In this document: positions 22,451 through 34,264 of the stretch, piece by piece
Position numbering within the stretch: the first letter of the stretch is position 1
How the letters are laid out: each line of letters starts with the position of its first letter
NCBI RefSeq assembly: GCF_019393635.1
Contig: NC_057861.1
Span: forward strand, 661,443,724-661,507,723
Length of the DNA stretch: 64,000 nucleotides
Reading direction: 5' to 3'
Source: Dromiciops gliroides
Taxonomy: Eukaryota > Chordata > Mammalia > Microbiotheria > Microbiotheriidae
Notes under the pieces: model-generated
Database searches by the model: none
Seen by the model: only the letters and a program-made list of their open reading frames with translations
What the model was told of the DNA's origin: nothing
Translations under genes and position numbers: made by a program

Positions 22451-22840
22451 TTATCCTAGGGGAATGCTGCTTCTGTCTGCTACATTTTCTGAATCCCTTT
22501 GGAAGAAGGATGGAAATCAAAGGGTCAAGTTAAAAAGCTAGAAGATGTCAGCTTCTTTTTATAGGTCTACCAAGAGCAGTGGTTTATTCTACAACATCCA
22601 TGTTTCCAAGAGGCATAATCAATCGATTCATTTTGCAAGAGCCCCCTTTTGTGGCTGGTGGGACTATTGGACACAGGATTGGAAGAGTATAGCATTTTAA
22701 TAGGGTAGAGAAAGTGTGTACTTTAGAGTCAAGAAAGACCTTCTCATGAAGTGCCAGTATATTCAGTTCAATAGGTCATCTTCTTGAAGGTAGCCAAATA
22801 TCAGAAAACTGCAAAGAAGACATTAAATTAACCTATGTAG
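22451..22840. other. No recognised feature
   Basis: Unassigned. Confidence 0.4.
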
Positions 22841-23095
22841 GTATGTATGTATGTATGTATATATACACTGTGTACATGCATACTTGTATTCTGCCTATAG
22901 TTATCAATGCATGAGATTTATCTTACCATATATGTACACATATGCATATATGTAATATATTATGTATGTAAATTCATAAATAATATAGATATATGATATA
23001 ATACACACACAAATGTATTTGTATGCATATGTACAGCAAGGTATTTGTGAGTGTGTTTATATCTACATGTGCATATTCATATGTGTATATGTTTT
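22841..23095. repeat. (ATGT)n and TA/CA-rich low-complexity DNA
   Basis: Pure GTATGTAT units at about 22842-22862 and degenerate ATAT/CACA sequence after. Confidence 0.85.
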
Positions 23096-23104
23096 ATTCT
23101 AGTC

Positions 23105-23225
23105 CTTTTCCCCAACAGTATATAAATTACTTGATAACAGGGAATGTTTGACTTTGGGTCTCTATATCCTCAGGGTCTAGCACAGTGTCAGACACATAGA
23201 AGGCTACACTGATGCTTATTTAAGG
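23105..23225 (+). repeat. L2 3'-end fragment
   Basis: GTCTAGCACAGTGTCAGACA, then 'catagaaggctacactgatgctta', is the L2 3' terminus pattern ('cctagcacagtgcctggcacatagtaggc'). Confidence 0.75.
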
Positions 23226-23614
23226 AGAACCAGATATAAGGTAGCAGCAAACCAGAACTGATGACAGAAAGAATGGCAAGAACAAGCTGGAATACATGCT
23301 AGAGAACCAAAGGAAACCATCCCAAAATATCTTCTGGGAACAGAGAGGTGAGAGCTATTCCAATGAGGAACAGCTCCCAAAAGGGAGCAGCTGGGAAAGA
23401 ACAGCACAATGAAGAGCAACCAGGTAAAGGAGCAAACTCTTTTGCCTTGCTGGGACTCCATCCAGGATAGCATTGTAAGTCAAATGGATTATTTTCCCCG
23501 AAAATAATGGGTGATAAGAGTGCAGGTATAAGGTAGGAATAGGCATGTCTTCACTCTCTCTAAACTCAGATAAAGGTTATTTTTATGTAAATTCAACTGT
23601 CCTATATTTTTCAG
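23226..23614. other. Unassigned
   Basis: A minus-strand open stretch of 85 codons (23216-23473) overlaps the L2 end and has no protein hallmark. I see no gene. Confidence 0.35.
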
Positions 23615-23626
23615 CCCTCTGAGCTT

Positions 23627-23776
23627 TTTTTATTTTATTTTTTGTTTTTGTTTTGTGGAGCAATGAGGGTTAAGTGACTTGCTGAAGATCACAGATCAAG
23701 TCTCTAAGGTCAGATTTGAACTCAGGTCCTCCTGAATCAAGGTCCAGTGCTTTATCCACTGTGCCACCTAGTAGCC
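23627..23776 (-). repeat. SINE with target-site duplication
   Basis: Minus-strand copy. CCCTCTGAGCTT (23615-23626) and CCCCTGAGCTT (to about 23786) flank it, allowing for one indel. Confidence 0.92.
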
Positions 23777-23786
23777 CCCTGAGCTT

Positions 23787-25145
23787 GTGTTTTATGGAGC
23801 ATTTGCCTACCTGCCAAACTCAATACCTTCTATCTCTGTGAATTTACACAAACTCTTTTCCATATTTGGAAAATATTTCCCCTTAATATCTGCTTTTCAG
23901 ATACTTCAGTTTTCTCTCAAGTCCTGGATCATTTATCAGTTCTCAAGGAAAGACTTTCTCAATCTCCACTTCCTCTCATAATTTGATAAGTTTTCAGTCC
24001 TCATTTTTATTTAAATCATTCGTTTGTTCATGTGACCATATATATTGTGTACTGCAGAAGAATATAAGCTCCTTATATTCAGATAATTTTTATTCCAATC
24101 TATCATAGACATTTTAATGTAGTTGATGATTATGCTTAAATTAATGTTTGGTATATCAGATTGAATATGGGGAGAGACACACAGTTTGATACAGAGACAG
24201 ATTGAGACAGACACACAAAGAGAAAAGATGGAGAATAGAGGAGGATTGAAGAAAGAAGATGGAGATGGGAAAAAAGAAAAGAGAGAGAAAAGAGAAAAGC
24301 TTTCTTGTGTAACCTTGAATTTTCCTATTCTAGCATTACAGATCAATTGAGATGCCAAGGATTTTCCATATAGTATAAGGAAAAATAAATTTACTACTAA
24401 AAATCTTTAAACCATGTGATACCAGTTATGAAACCCTTTAATAAAAGACATTTAATTTGGCTTCAGTAATGTAATCTGCCTATAGAACAGAATTCCTCTG
24501 AATTTGTGAGGGTAAATTGATATCAGGAATTACCAAACTCTAGAGGGAATAGTTTAGCCTCTTGTATGCTATCTTTCCTCCAGTCAGTAAACATATGAAA
24601 TATAACTTTAATTTAGATGTATTTGATGACAGGCAGCATCTACTGGCAGAAAGTAATTGACAAACCCAATAGCTTTCCTTCCTGAACATAAAATTTGATG
24701 GGTATTTTGCATAGTATAATTAAGGTATGAAAAGTTTTGATTTTAAAACAAATTGAAGGTTTTGCTAGTTTATATGAATGAATTCATATGAGCTATTAAG
24801 ATAATTTTGCTTTTTCCATACTTAGAATGATAACACAATGTTACTCGTATTTAAATCCTAATATACATTTTAGTTTAAATCCCTAGTTGCTAAGGTTTTT
24901 ACAAGGTGTTCCTTCTGTTGTTACATTTATTTTTTAAGTCCTCTACAAAATATGTAAGTACTATTGAAAATAGGTGGACTCTATTTTATGTAATAGATTT
25001 ATTGATGCAAAGTTTTTCACGGTTTTTGCTATTGAATCACTTTAAATGTGCCAGTAGAAGTAAATAAAAATAAATAAATATTTTGATCAGTTAGTTTCCA
25101 AGGAAAAACTGACTGCAACTAGAATATTATGGTCTGTTCAAATTA
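23787..25145. other. Unassigned; A/G-rich tract inside
   Basis: A purine-rich run (GAGA/GAAA) spans about 24170-24300. Otherwise AT-rich DNA with no assignable repeat. Confidence 0.4.
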
Positions 25146-25149
25146 CATA

Positions 25150-25570
25150 TGAAATTTTATGTTCATTTCACAGCACCACATTTTAGTAAAAATAGTGATG
25201 GTGTGAGTACTCCATATGAAGATAAATTAAAGCAAGTAGGGAGTATTTAATCTAGGAGGAAGAAAAGATACATTTTAAGACATGGCCACTATTTTCAAGT
25301 ATTGAAAGGTTGTTACATGAAAAAGGTAATAAGTTAAGTCTTCCTGGATCCCTAGGGCAGAACAAGGAGCACTATGTGGAAATTGTAGAGATTAAGGAAA
25401 AAAAAAAAAAGCAAACACTAACCCCTACTCCCCCCCCCCAAAAAAAACCCAACCACACAGATATTAGCTTAGTTTAAGGAAGAATTTCCCTTAAATTAAA
25501 ACGGCTATAGAGTAATGGATTTTTCTAGAAAGCTCTCCAGCACTGAAAATCTATCAGGAGCTGGATTAAC
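25150..25570 (+). repeat. L3/CR1 LINE fragment
   Basis: 'caagcaagtagggagtatttaatctagg' to 'gcagaacaaggagcactatgtgg', then 'agaaagctctccagcactgaaaatctatc', follow the L3/CR1 3' pattern. Interrupted by A- and C-runs at 25397-25447. Ancient. Confidence 0.5.
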
Positions 25571-25890
25571 AACTTGTCAGGAATATTGAAAACAATATTC
25601 ATATTCCAAAAGGAATTTTTCCAAATTATCATTGAGATTTCAACATATTATGAGATTCTGGGATACAAAATTTTATCCCTTAGTTTATTTGCTTTGCCAA
25701 TTTGGATTTTCATGTACTATACTTTCATATAGAACACATATATAAGATTTTTTTACTTTCCTTTTTTCCTCCCATTTAACAATTGAGCATTCAGAACTAA
25801 CAATGTGACTTTATAATTAATGTTGTCCAGTATTTAATCATTCACCTTTTCATTTCCCATGTGCACACAGTTTCCACTTAATTATCTAGA
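25571..25890. other. No recognised feature
   Basis: AT-rich. Confidence 0.4.
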
Positions 25891-25892
25891 GC

Positions 25893-26135
25893 TAAATTGG
25901 GGACATCTGGGTGGCTCAGTGGATAGAATACCAGGAAGGAATAAGGAAGATTCAGCTTCCTGAGTTCAAATCTGGTTTCAAACATTTATGATATAACCTC
26001 AAGGCAGGTCACTTAACTCTGTTTGCCCCATTAAAGGAAATGGCAAACTACTCCATAAAGTATCTTTGCCAAGAATACCCCAAATGGGGTAACAAAGAGT
26101 CAGACAACTGAAAAATGACTGAATAATAATAAATC
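25893..26135 (+). repeat. Older longer SINE (MAR/MON-type 3' end)
   Basis: Head GGGGACATCTGGGTGGCTCA with the tRNA-like part, B-box-like CTGAGTTCAAATC. The 3' end is 'gaaatggcaaactactccataaagtatctttgccaagaa...aaagagtcagacaactgaaaaatgactgaa', a long-known 3' segment of marsupial and monotreme SINEs. Ends in AATAATAAT. Confidence 0.85.
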
Positions 26136-26415
26136 TTTTTAGCTTTCTAGCTCAACTTTCCCTAACAACAAAGCTAGTGTATATATTGAGAATGTAAACA
26201 TATTACTATTCACTTATGTTATGTACAAGGAAGGCAAATCTGATAAAAAAAAGTGTTAAAAATTATAAAACCATATTTACTAGAAATTATTTTGAATTAC
26301 CTTATATTGAAATAATAAACTCCATTAGAATTTACAAAGTACTTTCTTTACATCAATCCCATGAGATAAGTTTTCATGGGGAAAAAGGTGTGGGGATCCT
26401 TAGGTATTCCTCTAT
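26136..26415. other. No recognised feature
   Basis: AT-rich. The open frame from 26216 runs on into the SINE and is not a gene. Confidence 0.4.
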
Positions 26416-26429
26416 AAAGAATTACACTT

Positions 26430-26572
26430 CGGGTCAGCTAGGTGGCACAGTGGATAGAGCACAGGCCCTGGATTCAGGAGGACCTGAGTTCAAATCCAGC
26501 CTCAGACACTTAACACTTACTAGCTGTGTGACCCTAGGCAAGTCACTTAACCCCAATTGCCTCACCAAAAAA
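26430..26572 (+). repeat. SINE with 14-bp target-site duplication
   Basis: Flanks AAAGAATTACACTT (26416-26429) and AAAGAATTATACTC (26573-26586), near-identical. Poly-A tail. Confidence 0.95.
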
Positions 26573-26586
26573 AAAGAATTATACTC

Positions 26587-26989
26587 TTGCACACACTTTA
26601 TGTGGCAGTAGAGAAAGTGACTGAGGGGCAAAGTCAAAGACTTTACCCCTCGGAAGGAGGGCTCAGACATTCTTCTTCCAGAACAGAAGGAACAGAAAAG
26701 CTTTTATAGAGGGTATATGGCATGATCACCTGAAAATGTAAAGTTCCTTTTTGGGGTGGGGTGGGGAAGGCTTGGATGCTTGTCATTCCTGAAAGTGAGA
26801 GAGATTTTTTTTTTTAATTATAATCCTGATCTCTGGGGTTATCTCTGTCTCCTAGCTCCTGTTAAGTAGTAGCCAAACCTAACTGACTTTCCTGCTATAG
26901 AATTTTATCTTATCTTACTTCCTAGTTGTCCTGTTATCTGATCATCTTTGGTTTTGCTTCTCACTGTAGAAACTTCTTCCTAAGGCCCA
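26587..26989. other. No recognised feature
   Basis: G-rich run (GGGGTGGGGTGGGG) at about 26753-26766. No element. Confidence 0.4.
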
Positions 26990-27160
26990 GGTCATAAGTT
27001 TTATTATCACCTTTTTTTCTGATGAAGAAAAATGGCTCAGGATGAGAAATATATCACCAAAGTTAAATGGTTAATGCATAGTTGAGCTGGAATTAAATCC
27101 TAATTTTTGACTAATAGTCCACAATACTTTCCATACCACTATTCTGTCTTTCAAGAAAGT
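26990..27160 (-). repeat. MIR relic
   Basis: 'atcacctttttttctgatgaagaaaaatggctcagg...agctggaattaaatcctaa' is the reverse complement of MIR. Confidence 0.5.
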
Positions 27161-28600
27161 CATGTATTAGAAATGCAGTTTAGCTGTTATGAGGGAAATG
27201 AAGACTGTGACATTTTTGAGATATTTGGGGTTATTTGGTGTTTTGGTTGTTGTTTTTTTTATTCTGAAAAGTACTCTTTTCAAGAAGATAATGTCCGATT
27301 TTTATGCAAAGGAATCCAGGTTTCATTAGTTTTGGTTGGAGCCAATCATGGAGTTTAGGGGCTTAGTGGGAAATCATCAAGCTAGTGTTAAAAACACAGT
27401 GAATAATAATCTATGAGTAGAAACTATTAAAATTAAATCACTTCATTTGAGGAACGAAATGAAGAGGTTTTAGCCAAACTTGTTTCTCAATCACCCCATT
27501 TGGGGATTTCAAACATTTGGAAGCATGTTGTCTTATGATTTTCTTAGTGATAAAAATCCACACCTAATTTGACATGATTTCTTTGGCAGTTAATAACAAC
27601 ATGCTATGTAGTTTAATGAGTTTGCAAACTAAATAATGGTTGTATTGGGTGTGAAAATAGGGATATTTAAATGCATAAGGAAATTTAAATTTCATCCCAG
27701 TGGCCATGTAAATAGAATTCTGATTCTTTTATAAATTGCAAGTGCCTTTTTGTGTATACACATGGTGAAAAATCTAGCCATGTATCCATATAGATAGTTC
27801 ATTATCATATTTCAGGATACTCACTGCATGTCTATCATCCACTTAGCAGGTCCATTAAAACATTTACTTTGTTTTATCAACAGTAAAGTAAGTTGAAAAA
27901 TAAGCCTCATTTATCAGTATTTATCCCTTGAGTTTAAAGACAGCTGTATTGATGAGACCTATTTAAAATTACATCTCCACTTATTTTGATAAAAAGCTTT
28001 TAAGTGTAACCCTTCTGTCAAATAAAACCTCCATTCAAAGCCTCATTACCAGTATAAATTCCATAGTAGACAGCCTCAAGAGAAAAAGGCCCAGAGAGAA
28101 AGGAGATCACATATAATGGGCATTTAAAGGTTTGACAATTAACTTTGTCTAGCATGCTTTGGCCTTTGGTGCAACAATCTTTAATAATGGTTTATGTCTT
28201 TTGTTTGTTTTTTTAAAAGGTTTACCTAGAATTTCACCACAACAAAAACCCCAAAAAATGCTAGAGGTATTTCTTTTATAAAACCAAGATAAACCTTCTA
28301 AACATCCTTAGAAAATTTGTGTGAGCTGTTAACATTCAAATGATGCTGTAAAGCTAATTTATATTAAAAAAGTAGTTTTTAAAAGATCATAATAGCCTAT
28401 TTTCATCATTACCTTGTTCTCTTCTTTCTGGCTTTAGGATTAAATTTATTAGAATTTCAACACTGGTCAGAATATTCAAAATTGCTGAGTTGTGATCATT
28501 AAGCTTGCAAAAAGGGAATGAGGAATTCCATGGTCTTGGAAAACATTGGGCCTATATTTCAGGTAGCTACTACCTGGAGAATGGAGCTGCCCCCTCCATT
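27161..28600. other. Repeat-poor unique stretch, candidate conserved non-coding DNA
   Basis: About 1.4 kb with no interspersed repeat or microsatellite I can see, in a window where repeats are dense. It is AT-rich with many TAAT and ATTA cores (homeodomain-type), for example around 28130-28200 (TTGACAATTAACTTTGTC). No exon structure is visible. Confidence 0.3.
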
Positions 28601-28659
28601 TAATACCCTAAGGTAAGGCTTCCTTTAGAAATAGAATAATGAAAGAAACAAATATTATT

Positions 28660-28805
28660 AAATTAAAGGATCCTTGAGGGCAAAGACACTTCCTGATTTA
28701 TTTTTATACATTGCCGAGTGCCTGTAAAATTATACTGTATAAAGTAGTTATTAAATAGATGTTTATTGAATGAATGAATAAAAATGAATGAGTTGAATGA
28801 ATAAA
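28660..28805 (+). repeat. L2 3'-end fragment
   Basis: GGATCCTTGAGGGCAAAGAC, then 'gagtgcctg...taaatagatgtttattgaatgaatgaa', is the L2 terminus with its short tandem TGAATGAA tail. Confidence 0.75.
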
Positions 28806-28829
28806 TCGGACTAACTTACAACTAATTTA

Positions 28830-29042
28830 CCTAAACTTCTATAGTAGAGACTGAAGTAGAGTCAGGAAGACATGAGATTAAATTCTGCCTTACACATGTG
28901 ACTTGTCAAGTCATTTAAATTTTTAGCCTCAGTTTCTCATCTGTAAACTAGGGATGAAATAGCACATAGGAAGATTGTGGTGTCAATCAAATGTAAAGCA
29001 CTTTGTAAGCCTTAACATGCTCTATAAATATTATTATTAAAA
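28830..29042 (+). repeat. CORE-SINE/MIR relic
   Basis: 'gaagtagagtcaggaagacatgagatt...cttgtcaagtcatttaa...cctcagtttctcatctgtaaa...aagcactttgtaagcctta...' spans the B-box, CORE and 3' parts. Confidence 0.8.
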
Positions 29043-30395
29043 AAAACAAAAATTATTCATTGCAAATACTGAAAATGTTAGTGAGAGGATAAGAGAATTA
29101 GAAAATATGAGAGAGAGTAAATGAACAAGACTAAAATGAAAATTTGAGAACCAAGTCAAAGAGATATTCTGAAAACCATTTGGGGTTGCTTAGTATTAGG
29201 AAAAGGAATATAAATCCCATGGAGCCAGAAGTTTCAGTTGAAAACAATGTAGGTCAACAGATCTGGGATTAATCTAATGGTTTCAGTTGTCAGAGGACCA
29301 AGAAGAAATTTGCCTAGAAACAAAAATGCTTAGTTGAAGCACGACTTGCAAACATTACTAGAATATTTGTGCTTTTCCAGGAACAGTGCTATTCTTATGG
29401 GCTAACTCCTGTTTCATAAACAGACTGTCAAGATGAATGAAAAGAATTTAATAGAAATAAAATGAGAGTATAGAGCAGTTATTCTAAATATTTCTTGAAC
29501 ACACCTATGAAGTGTACTGTATATATATCAGCCACAAATGTGTGCATGGGAGCATGTATATGTACCTATCTTTTTGTTTTCTTTTACATCTTTTAAAGAT
29601 GGTAGTCTAAAACTGGCACTCATCTCAACCCCAGCAAAACTTCTAGGTAAGGACCAGAACCAACAAGCAAAAAAAAAAAAAAAAAAGAGTCACTAATACC
29701 TCTGGTCTGTGTACTAGTTCAGGATGTTTATATCCCTAATCTTTGAATGTGAAGATCCTGAGGTCTGTTGAGGTGTGGTCTTGACTGCCTAGACTAACAA
29801 TATCTTGATCCTCTTGGACCCCTTTTGGGATAAAGCAGAGCCCCTGAGTTTGCCCTGAAGAGTCCTTTGCCATAGCATTTTTGACAGAGAGAAGAGATAA
29901 AAAAAGCATGCCTGTTTTGTGATAGTGTTTAGCAGTTTAAATAATAATCTCTAGAACCATCTTTTGCATTATACAATTAAAGGTTTCATAGGATTAAGAG
30001 ATGGAAGTAATCTTAGATTTCATCTGTTGAAGACTTGAGTCCATGTAGCAGTGTAAGTTCAAAATGTTTTCAATTTTCATGGTCATGGCTCCTTGGACTG
30101 CTGTTTGGAATTCTGAAACCCTGAATGACATGGCTAGCTAGTCCCTTCAGTTGTTGTGAAGTGGAGGGGTCATGAGAACATCACAAAAACCTCTTGGTTT
30201 GATTGTCCTTTTTCCTTCTATCTATTTTCTCCCTGATTCTATATCCTCCTAATCTGGACTGACTTGATTTTTCTCAATCCTTTACCTCCATCAAGTTAGC
30301 ACTCACCAATTTTCCTCCCTTTTTTGTTTTTACTGTTTCTGTACTACTAATGGTCCCATTGTGTGATGCCTTCAGATCATAGGAGAAATAATGTA
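29043..30395. other. Unassigned
   Basis: Only an A-run (29670-29686) stands out. Possible L2 or L1 scraps are too eroded to call. Confidence 0.35.
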
Positions 30396-30605
30396 ATAAT
30401 AATAATTCCCATTTATATGGAAGCTTCTCATTTGCAAACATTTATAAAACAACAACCCTTTGAACCAGAGTGGAAATATCATTAGCTCAAATTGATAGAT
30501 GAACAAACCAAGATTCTGAGAATTGATTTGCTAATGGACACACTGCTGTTAAGTATCTGAGATAGGAATCTACCTCCTGACTACAAGTCCACTATGTCTA
30601 TTTTG
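30396..30605 (-). repeat. MIR relic
   Basis: TAATAATAATTCCCATTTAT to 'gttaagtatctgagataggaatcta' is the reverse complement of MIR, including the 'ctcatttgcaaacatttataaaacaa' segment. Confidence 0.6.
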
Positions 30606-32033
30606 TCATTCTGGATCTCAGTATTAATCCCAGTATTTTTGTCATTCCTTAACCAGATGTGGACCCAAGCCTCTGAGAACCTCAGGAAGGAACAATAGAT
30701 ATGTAACAATATTCATTAGCTTGCCAGTGTTACTTTTCAAAGTGCATTTCAGGCAGAACTTATTTGACCACTTCAGTATGTTTTTTATTCAATACAAAAA
30801 CAGGCACGGAAGATTCATGACAAATGAAATTTGAGATTTATAACTGAAGGATTTGCACAGTCCTGAGATTTTTGCTTAGGCCTAAGGGGAATTGTTTACA
30901 CATGAAAACATAAAAAGTATCCATTCTGTTTCCTACATAAAAGGCTGATACAGCTTCAGTGGGGAAATCAAAGGAGGAATTAGTGTTGATGATCTAGGAA
31001 CTATCCAAGGCTTAGATTAAATATACCTGTTTTTTTTTTTTAATTTTGTTTTCAATCCTACAGAATTTTTTCCTGGTCGCCTACAGAAAAAAAAAGAATC
31101 TCTAGGCATCATTCATGGTGGAAGGGAAAATAGTTATTTGTGGATTTGCCTCATTCTTGCCTGGCAGAAACACAAGAAAACCAGAAAGAGTTTCCCAATT
31201 TAGGCCTTGAATTTGCTTGAATGCATGTTAGTTTTTAGTAGTATCATCGCAAAGATTCTTAAAAAGTTAATTTAATGAAGATTAGCATATTTTAAAATTT
31301 TGTGAGTGTGTGAGTATGGGGAAGTCAGTGAGGAAAGAGGAAAGTCTGGTTGACCCTTTGGTAAGTCTCAATTTTCTAAGTAGGTTGACTCACTTCACAG
31401 GAAAAAAGTAAATATTTTCCCCGAATGGCAAAGATACCAATTCACCCATTTATCCCTCTGAGTGAATAACTCTTTCTAAAACATAGAAAATTGATAAGGC
31501 CAAGACACAATTCCTTAGGAAAGGCTTTAATAAGCCTCTTAGCTTGATTCTTAAATAAGGAACCTTAATTTGTCCTTTACTGAATGTGGTTTTGAGCCTA
31601 AAAGGCTAACTTTTGAACTAATCATGTTAATTCTCTATCTCTTTTTTAAATTCCTTAAAATCCCTTTTCTTTGTGTTGGAAATAAAACTCCTTCATTCTT
31701 GATGAATGTTTGTACTCTGTATGACCTTTTTACCTTCTCTTCTTTGCTGGGAAAAATGGGTTAGATTTGGCCCAAATGTAGAAGTGTTCCTCAAATTCTG
31801 AAGAGAAAGCAGATATGGAACTGCCTTGTTTCTTTATTGTAGAGATAGGCATCCCCAAAATAATGAGAGTAGGGCAAAGTGCAAGGGTAAATAAGGGAGA
31901 AAAAATGGTCACCAGCCCCCTGTGACCTCAGCCTATTGGTGCCTGGTATGAAAGCACTTTTAAAATTTTCCTTTTATTTCTTTAGAAATATTAAAAATAA
32001 ACAATTATTTGGTATAAAAGCTCTTTGTGGACT
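30606..32033. other. Unassigned
   Basis: About 1.4 kb with no assignable element. T-run 31031-31041. No exon-like frame. Confidence 0.4.
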
Positions 32034-33861
32034 TTCTGGGGGTGGAGAGAGGCCAGGAACTTGCCTGAAATTTCCTGTGTTTCCCTCCAAAACAACATTA
32101 AATCAAGCCTCGAAACATATACTAGAAATACAGAACCCACAAAAAGACAAAGAGACACAATCTTCCTACTTGAGATTACTTAGAAGACTTCAGGAAAGGT
32201 CTGTTTTGCCTGGGCAAAAGAGAAGGGCAGCTCAGCACAGCTAGACATAGCTGGCAGCTCAGCGCAGCTGCAGCTCAACACAACTGATAGTGGGGCAGCT
32301 GAGAGGAGTAAGAAGGTTCTATCAGTGACCCCTGTGCCCCTGGAACAGATTTCAACTTTAAAAGTTTTAAAATAGGCTACAATACAAGTAAGAAACAAAC
32401 AAAAACACCCTTACCATTGACAGCTTCTATGGTGAAAGGGAAGATAAAAACTCAAACTCAGATGAGTTGGTCAAAATGCCAACAATGAAGAAAGAAGTGG
32501 GAAGATGATCATGAATCAAGATCAAAAAGCATTCTTTGAAATGCTCAAAAAGGCTTTTAAAAACCAAATGAGAGAGATAGAAGAAAAAAAATGGAAAAAT
32601 AAATGAGAAATGAGAGTTACATTGGAAAAAGAAACACAAAAAAATGACTGCTGAAAATGATTCCTTAAAAAAATACAATTGGCATTACAGGAGCCAAGAT
32701 GGCAGAGGAAAGGCATTGGGCTCACAAACTCATGACATGATCACTCCAAAAAACATCCAAATAATGCCATAGGACAATTCCTGGAGCAGCAAAACCCACA
32801 GAAGAATGTGCTGAGTTAACTGGAGAGGAAATAAAATCCTTAAATAAGCCCATAGCAGAAAAAGAAATTGAACATGCCATTAATGAACTCCCTAGGAAAA
32901 AATCTCCAGGGCCAGATGGGCTTTCAAGTTAATTCTACCAAAGATTTAAAGAAAAATTAATTCCAATATTATTCAAATTATTTGGAAAAAGAGGTAAAGG
33001 AGTTCTGTTAAATTCCTTTTATGCCACAAATATTGTGTTGATACCAAAACCATGCAGAGCAAAAACAGAGAAAGAAAATTATTCATCCCTAATGAATATT
33101 GATGAAAAAATCTTAAATAAGATATTAGCAAGTAATCATCAGGTTATACACTATGACCAGTTGGGATTTATACCAGGAATGCTGGGCTGGTTCAACTTTT
33201 TGAAAACTAATAACATAATCAACCACATCAATAAAGGCAACATTTCTAAAATATATTGAAAACTAAATCAATCTCTGGCCAAATTGGCCAAATGGAAAAG
33301 AAGGTACAAAAGCTTTCTGAAGAAAATAATTGCCTAAGAATTAGGATTGAATAAATGGAAGCTAGTGACTTTATGAGAAACCAAGACACCATAAAGCTTA
33401 TCCAAATGAATAAAGAAATAGAGGGCAATATGTATTATCTTCTTGGAAAAGCTGCTGACCTGGAAAATAGGTCCAGAAGAGAAAATTTGAAAATTATTGG
33501 TCTATCTGAAAACCATGATCAAGGAAATATCTTAGACATCATCTTCTAAGAAATTTTTAGGGAAAATTGCCCTGATATCTGAGAAGCACAAGGTAAAATA
33601 GAAATCGAGAGAATCCACTAATCACCTACTGAAAGAGACCCCAAAAGGGAAAATCCTAGGAATATTATAGCTAAATTCCAGAGCTCTCAGGTCAAAGAGA
33701 AAATAATGCAAGATGCCAAAAAGAATGCCTTATCCAACAAAACAGATCATAATCTTTCAGATGAAAAAGTGGGACTTCAATAAAAAAAGGACTTTCAGTT
33801 ATTCCTGATGAAAAGACCTGAAGTGAATGGCAAATTTGACTTTCAAATACCATAAAAAATT

Positions 33862-33986
33862 CGAGTTGGTGGACATACCTGGGGTCATGCAGTGGTTGAC
33901 AGCCTTGTGTCTGAGGCTGGGTTTTGGCTGGGGTCCCTCTGCATCCAGGGTGGATGCTTTGTCCACTGTGTCACCTAGCTGCCCCA
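33862..33986 (-). repeat. Diverged SINE in the nested L1
   Basis: Ends GTCACCTAGCTGCCCC on the plus strand. The body is much more diverged than other copies (GTCATGCAGTGGTTGACAGC in place of the usual CORE part). No clear duplication found. Confidence 0.8.
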
Positions 33987-34209
33987 TGATGACATTTTTT
34001 GGGTAAAATTGAGGGGTTAGGGGAATCCACTGGTGCAGCATGAAGGGCAGAAGTAGCATGGGAAGAAATCCCATGTGAAAGAAACAGGAAAGGGCTTATG
34101 GAGTGGGGGAAGAGATCGGGGAGGAGCAGAGCAGTAAGTTATTTTTACAATCATCAGAATAGGCTCAAAGACCTTAATCTCATCAGAGTTTCCTCAAGGA
34201 GGGATTAAC

Positions 34210-34217
<8 letters not shown>

Positions 34218-34262
<45 letters not shown>
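34218..34262. repeat. (CA)n microsatellite
   Basis: About 22 CA units inside the L1 inter-ORF spacer. Confidence 0.97.

Positions 34263-34264
<2 letters not shown>

Noticed and set aside
32226-32300. Short GGCAGCTCAGCACAGCT-type repeats as a CRISPR-like or regulatory array
   Set aside because: They lie in the L1 5'UTR, are imperfect, have no unique spacers and the genome is a vertebrate.
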